Shown one piece after another: positions 6,748-7,742 of a stretch of DNA of 7,742 nt (position 1 is its first letter; the number at the start of each line of letters is the position of its first letter). This DNA is from an uncultured Eubacteriales bacterium (lineage in GTDB: Bacteria > Bacillota > Clostridia > Peptostreptococcales > Anaerovoracaceae). The translations under genes were made by a program, and so were the position numbers. Under the pieces are notes generated by a model that saw nothing but the letters and a program-made list of their open reading frames with translations, was not told where the DNA came from and searched no databases. Where the stretch lies: the NCBI GenBank assembly GCA_902766185.1, contig CACXCQ010000102.1:1-7742 (forward strand). The letters are read 5' to 3'.

Positions 6748-7731
6748 TCAGATTTTTTCGCTGTAGCTTCCCAGATATTCCATCCGTTCACACAACTCCT
6801 CCAGTTCACAGAGGGTGTCGATGTAATCCTTGTGGTACACGGATGCCTCGAAGTCAAAATAGAACATGAACTGGAACTCGGTTTCCGGTATAGGCCTGGA
6901 TTCCAGCTTGATAAGATTATATCCGATATCGTTGAACTTTTTCAACACCTGGTAGAGGCTTCCGGGCTTATTGGCCAGCACTGCCAGAAAGCTCGTCTTG
7001 TCCGCTCCCGCGTAGATCGCCGGCTTTTTCGCGATGCAGATGAACCTGGTGTAATTGTGGTTGTGATCCTGGATATCATCCATCAGGCACTCCAGTCCGT
7101 AGAGGGCAGCGCAGTCAGGGGAACAGATGGCGGCCTTGTCCCCGCCTTCCGAAGACGCCACCATCCTCGCCGCCTCTGCCGTGTTGGAGCACACGGTCAG
7201 CTTCACGTCCCCGAACCTGGCGCGCAGGGTCTTCTCGCATTGATCCAGAGCCTGCTGGTGGGAATAGATCTCACGGATATCCGACAGCTTCGTGCCCGGC
7301 CTGGCCAACAGCTCGTGATCGATCTTCAGCCGAACGCTGCGAACGATATAAAACTTATGGGCGCTCATCAGATCGTAGTTCTTGTTCACCGATCCGGCGG
7401 TGCTGTTTTCGATGGGCAGGATCCCGTATTCACAGAGCCCGCTTTCGATGGCGGTGAAAATGTTTTCAAAGCTGCGGAAGTACATGATTCCGGGATATTG
7501 AAACAGCCTGCGCGCTGCCGCCTCGGAATACGCCCCCTCCACGCCCTGGCAGGCTACGGTGGCATATTCCGGGAATGACTTCTCCGAATTGTCGATCGTC
7601 TCCTGCAAAAGCTGGCGCAGGCCGCCTGTTGTCTCCCCGGATCCCATCTCCTCGCTCAGAGCCATACGCTTCTGGTACAGCGTTCGGATCTGCCGGTCGA
7701 TCTCGTTTCGTTTCTCCAATAATGTTTCCAT
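6748..7731 (-). CDS. pheA: Prephenate dehydratase with ACT domain and a remnant of chorismate mutase
   Basis: The enzyme converts prephenate to phenylpyruvate, the committed step to phenylalanine. The dehydratase domain spans about residues 57-235, with QGVEGAYSEAAA (62-73), ILPIENSTAGSV (104-115), SHQQAL (157-162, usually SHPQAL) and the catalytic-region NYTRF (226-230). A C-terminal ACT domain (about 246-325) has NKPGSLY (254-260) and ESRP (277-280), the phenylalanine-binding motifs of feedback-inhibited PheA. Residues 1-30 still resemble the first helix of chorismate mutase (KRNEID, then LYQKRMAL), and 38-52 may echo its last helix. The middle is replaced by a short Gly/Thr-rich stretch, so the counterparts of E. 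coli Lys39, Asp48, Arg51 and Glu52 are absent. The complete mutase lies in the fusion at 738-2399. The ATG at 7731 has a strong ribosome site; its frame stays open to the window edge, but that site argues against a longer protein. The gene upstream is not visible. Confidence 0.95.
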   Translation of the reverse strand: METLLEKRNEIDRQIRTLYQKRMALSEEMGSGETTGGLRQLLQETIDNSEKSFPEYATVACQGVEGAYSEAAARRLFQYPGIMYFRSFENIFTAIESGLCEYGILPIENSTAGSVNKNYDLMSAHKFYIVRSVRLKIDHELLARPGTKLSDIREIYSHQQALDQCEKTLRARFGDVKLTVCSNTAEAARMVASSEGGDKAAICSPDCAALYGLECLMDDIQDHNHNYTRFICIAKKPAIYAGADKTSFLAVLANKPGSLYQVLKKFNDIGYNLIKLESRPIPETEFQFMFYFDFEASVYHKDYIDTLCELEELCERMEYLGSYSEKI

Positions 7732-7734
7732 GAT

Positions 7735-7742
7735 CTCCTCCC
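7735..7742 (-). promoter_or_regulatory. Ribosome binding site of pheA
   Basis: GGGAGGAG on the minus strand, with GGGAGG (7742-7737) 5 bases before the ATG at 7731. It is the main evidence that PheA begins here and that its short N-terminal mutase-like segment is genuine and not a mis-called start. The site touches the window edge. Confidence 0.75.

Noticed and set aside
1..7742. CRISPR arrays, tRNA/rRNA genes, insertion sequences, phage or defence genes
   Set aside because: None was seen: no regularly spaced repeats, no transposase-like frame, and the sequence is accounted for by eight same-strand genes with gaps of at most 35 bases.

Overview
The window is one gene-dense block of aromatic amino-acid biosynthesis. 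All eight genes I can support lie on the minus strand, so transcription runs from the right edge to the left edge. In that order they are: pheA (prephenate dehydratase), aroF (DAHP synthase), tyrA (prephenate dehydrogenase), aroA (EPSP synthase), aroC (chorismate synthase), a three-domain fusion (chorismate mutase + shikimate dehydrogenase AroE + shikimate kinase AroK), aroQ (type II 3-dehydroquinase), and the 5' part of a gene for a secreted protein with a bacterial Ig-like (Big_2) domain that runs off the left edge. Gaps between genes are 3 to 35 bases, and I see no terminator or internal promoter. This looks like one operon whose promoter and first gene(s) lie beyond the right edge.

The genes cover DAHP synthesis, dehydroquinate dehydration, shikimate formation and phosphorylation, EPSP, chorismate, prephenate, and both branches to phenylpyruvate (Phe) and 4-hydroxyphenylpyruvate (Tyr). 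The one common-pathway step missing is 3-dehydroquinate synthase (aroB), which may sit just upstream or elsewhere.

The GC-rich DNA, strong GGAGG ribosome sites, type I-beta DAHP synthase with an N-terminal ferredoxin-like domain, type II dehydroquinase, short TyrA without an ACT domain, and Big_2 surface protein suggest a high-GC member of the Clostridia (Firmicutes). That placement is inference from gene style, not from a marker gene.

The most notable point is a domain rearrangement. In many bacteria chorismate mutase is the N-terminal domain of PheA. Here PheA keeps only a shortened remnant of it, lacking most catalytic residues. A chorismate mutase domain with every catalytic position intact is instead fused in front of AroE-AroK. 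The branch-point mutase therefore seems to have moved from a terminal-branch enzyme to a multifunctional enzyme of the common pathway.
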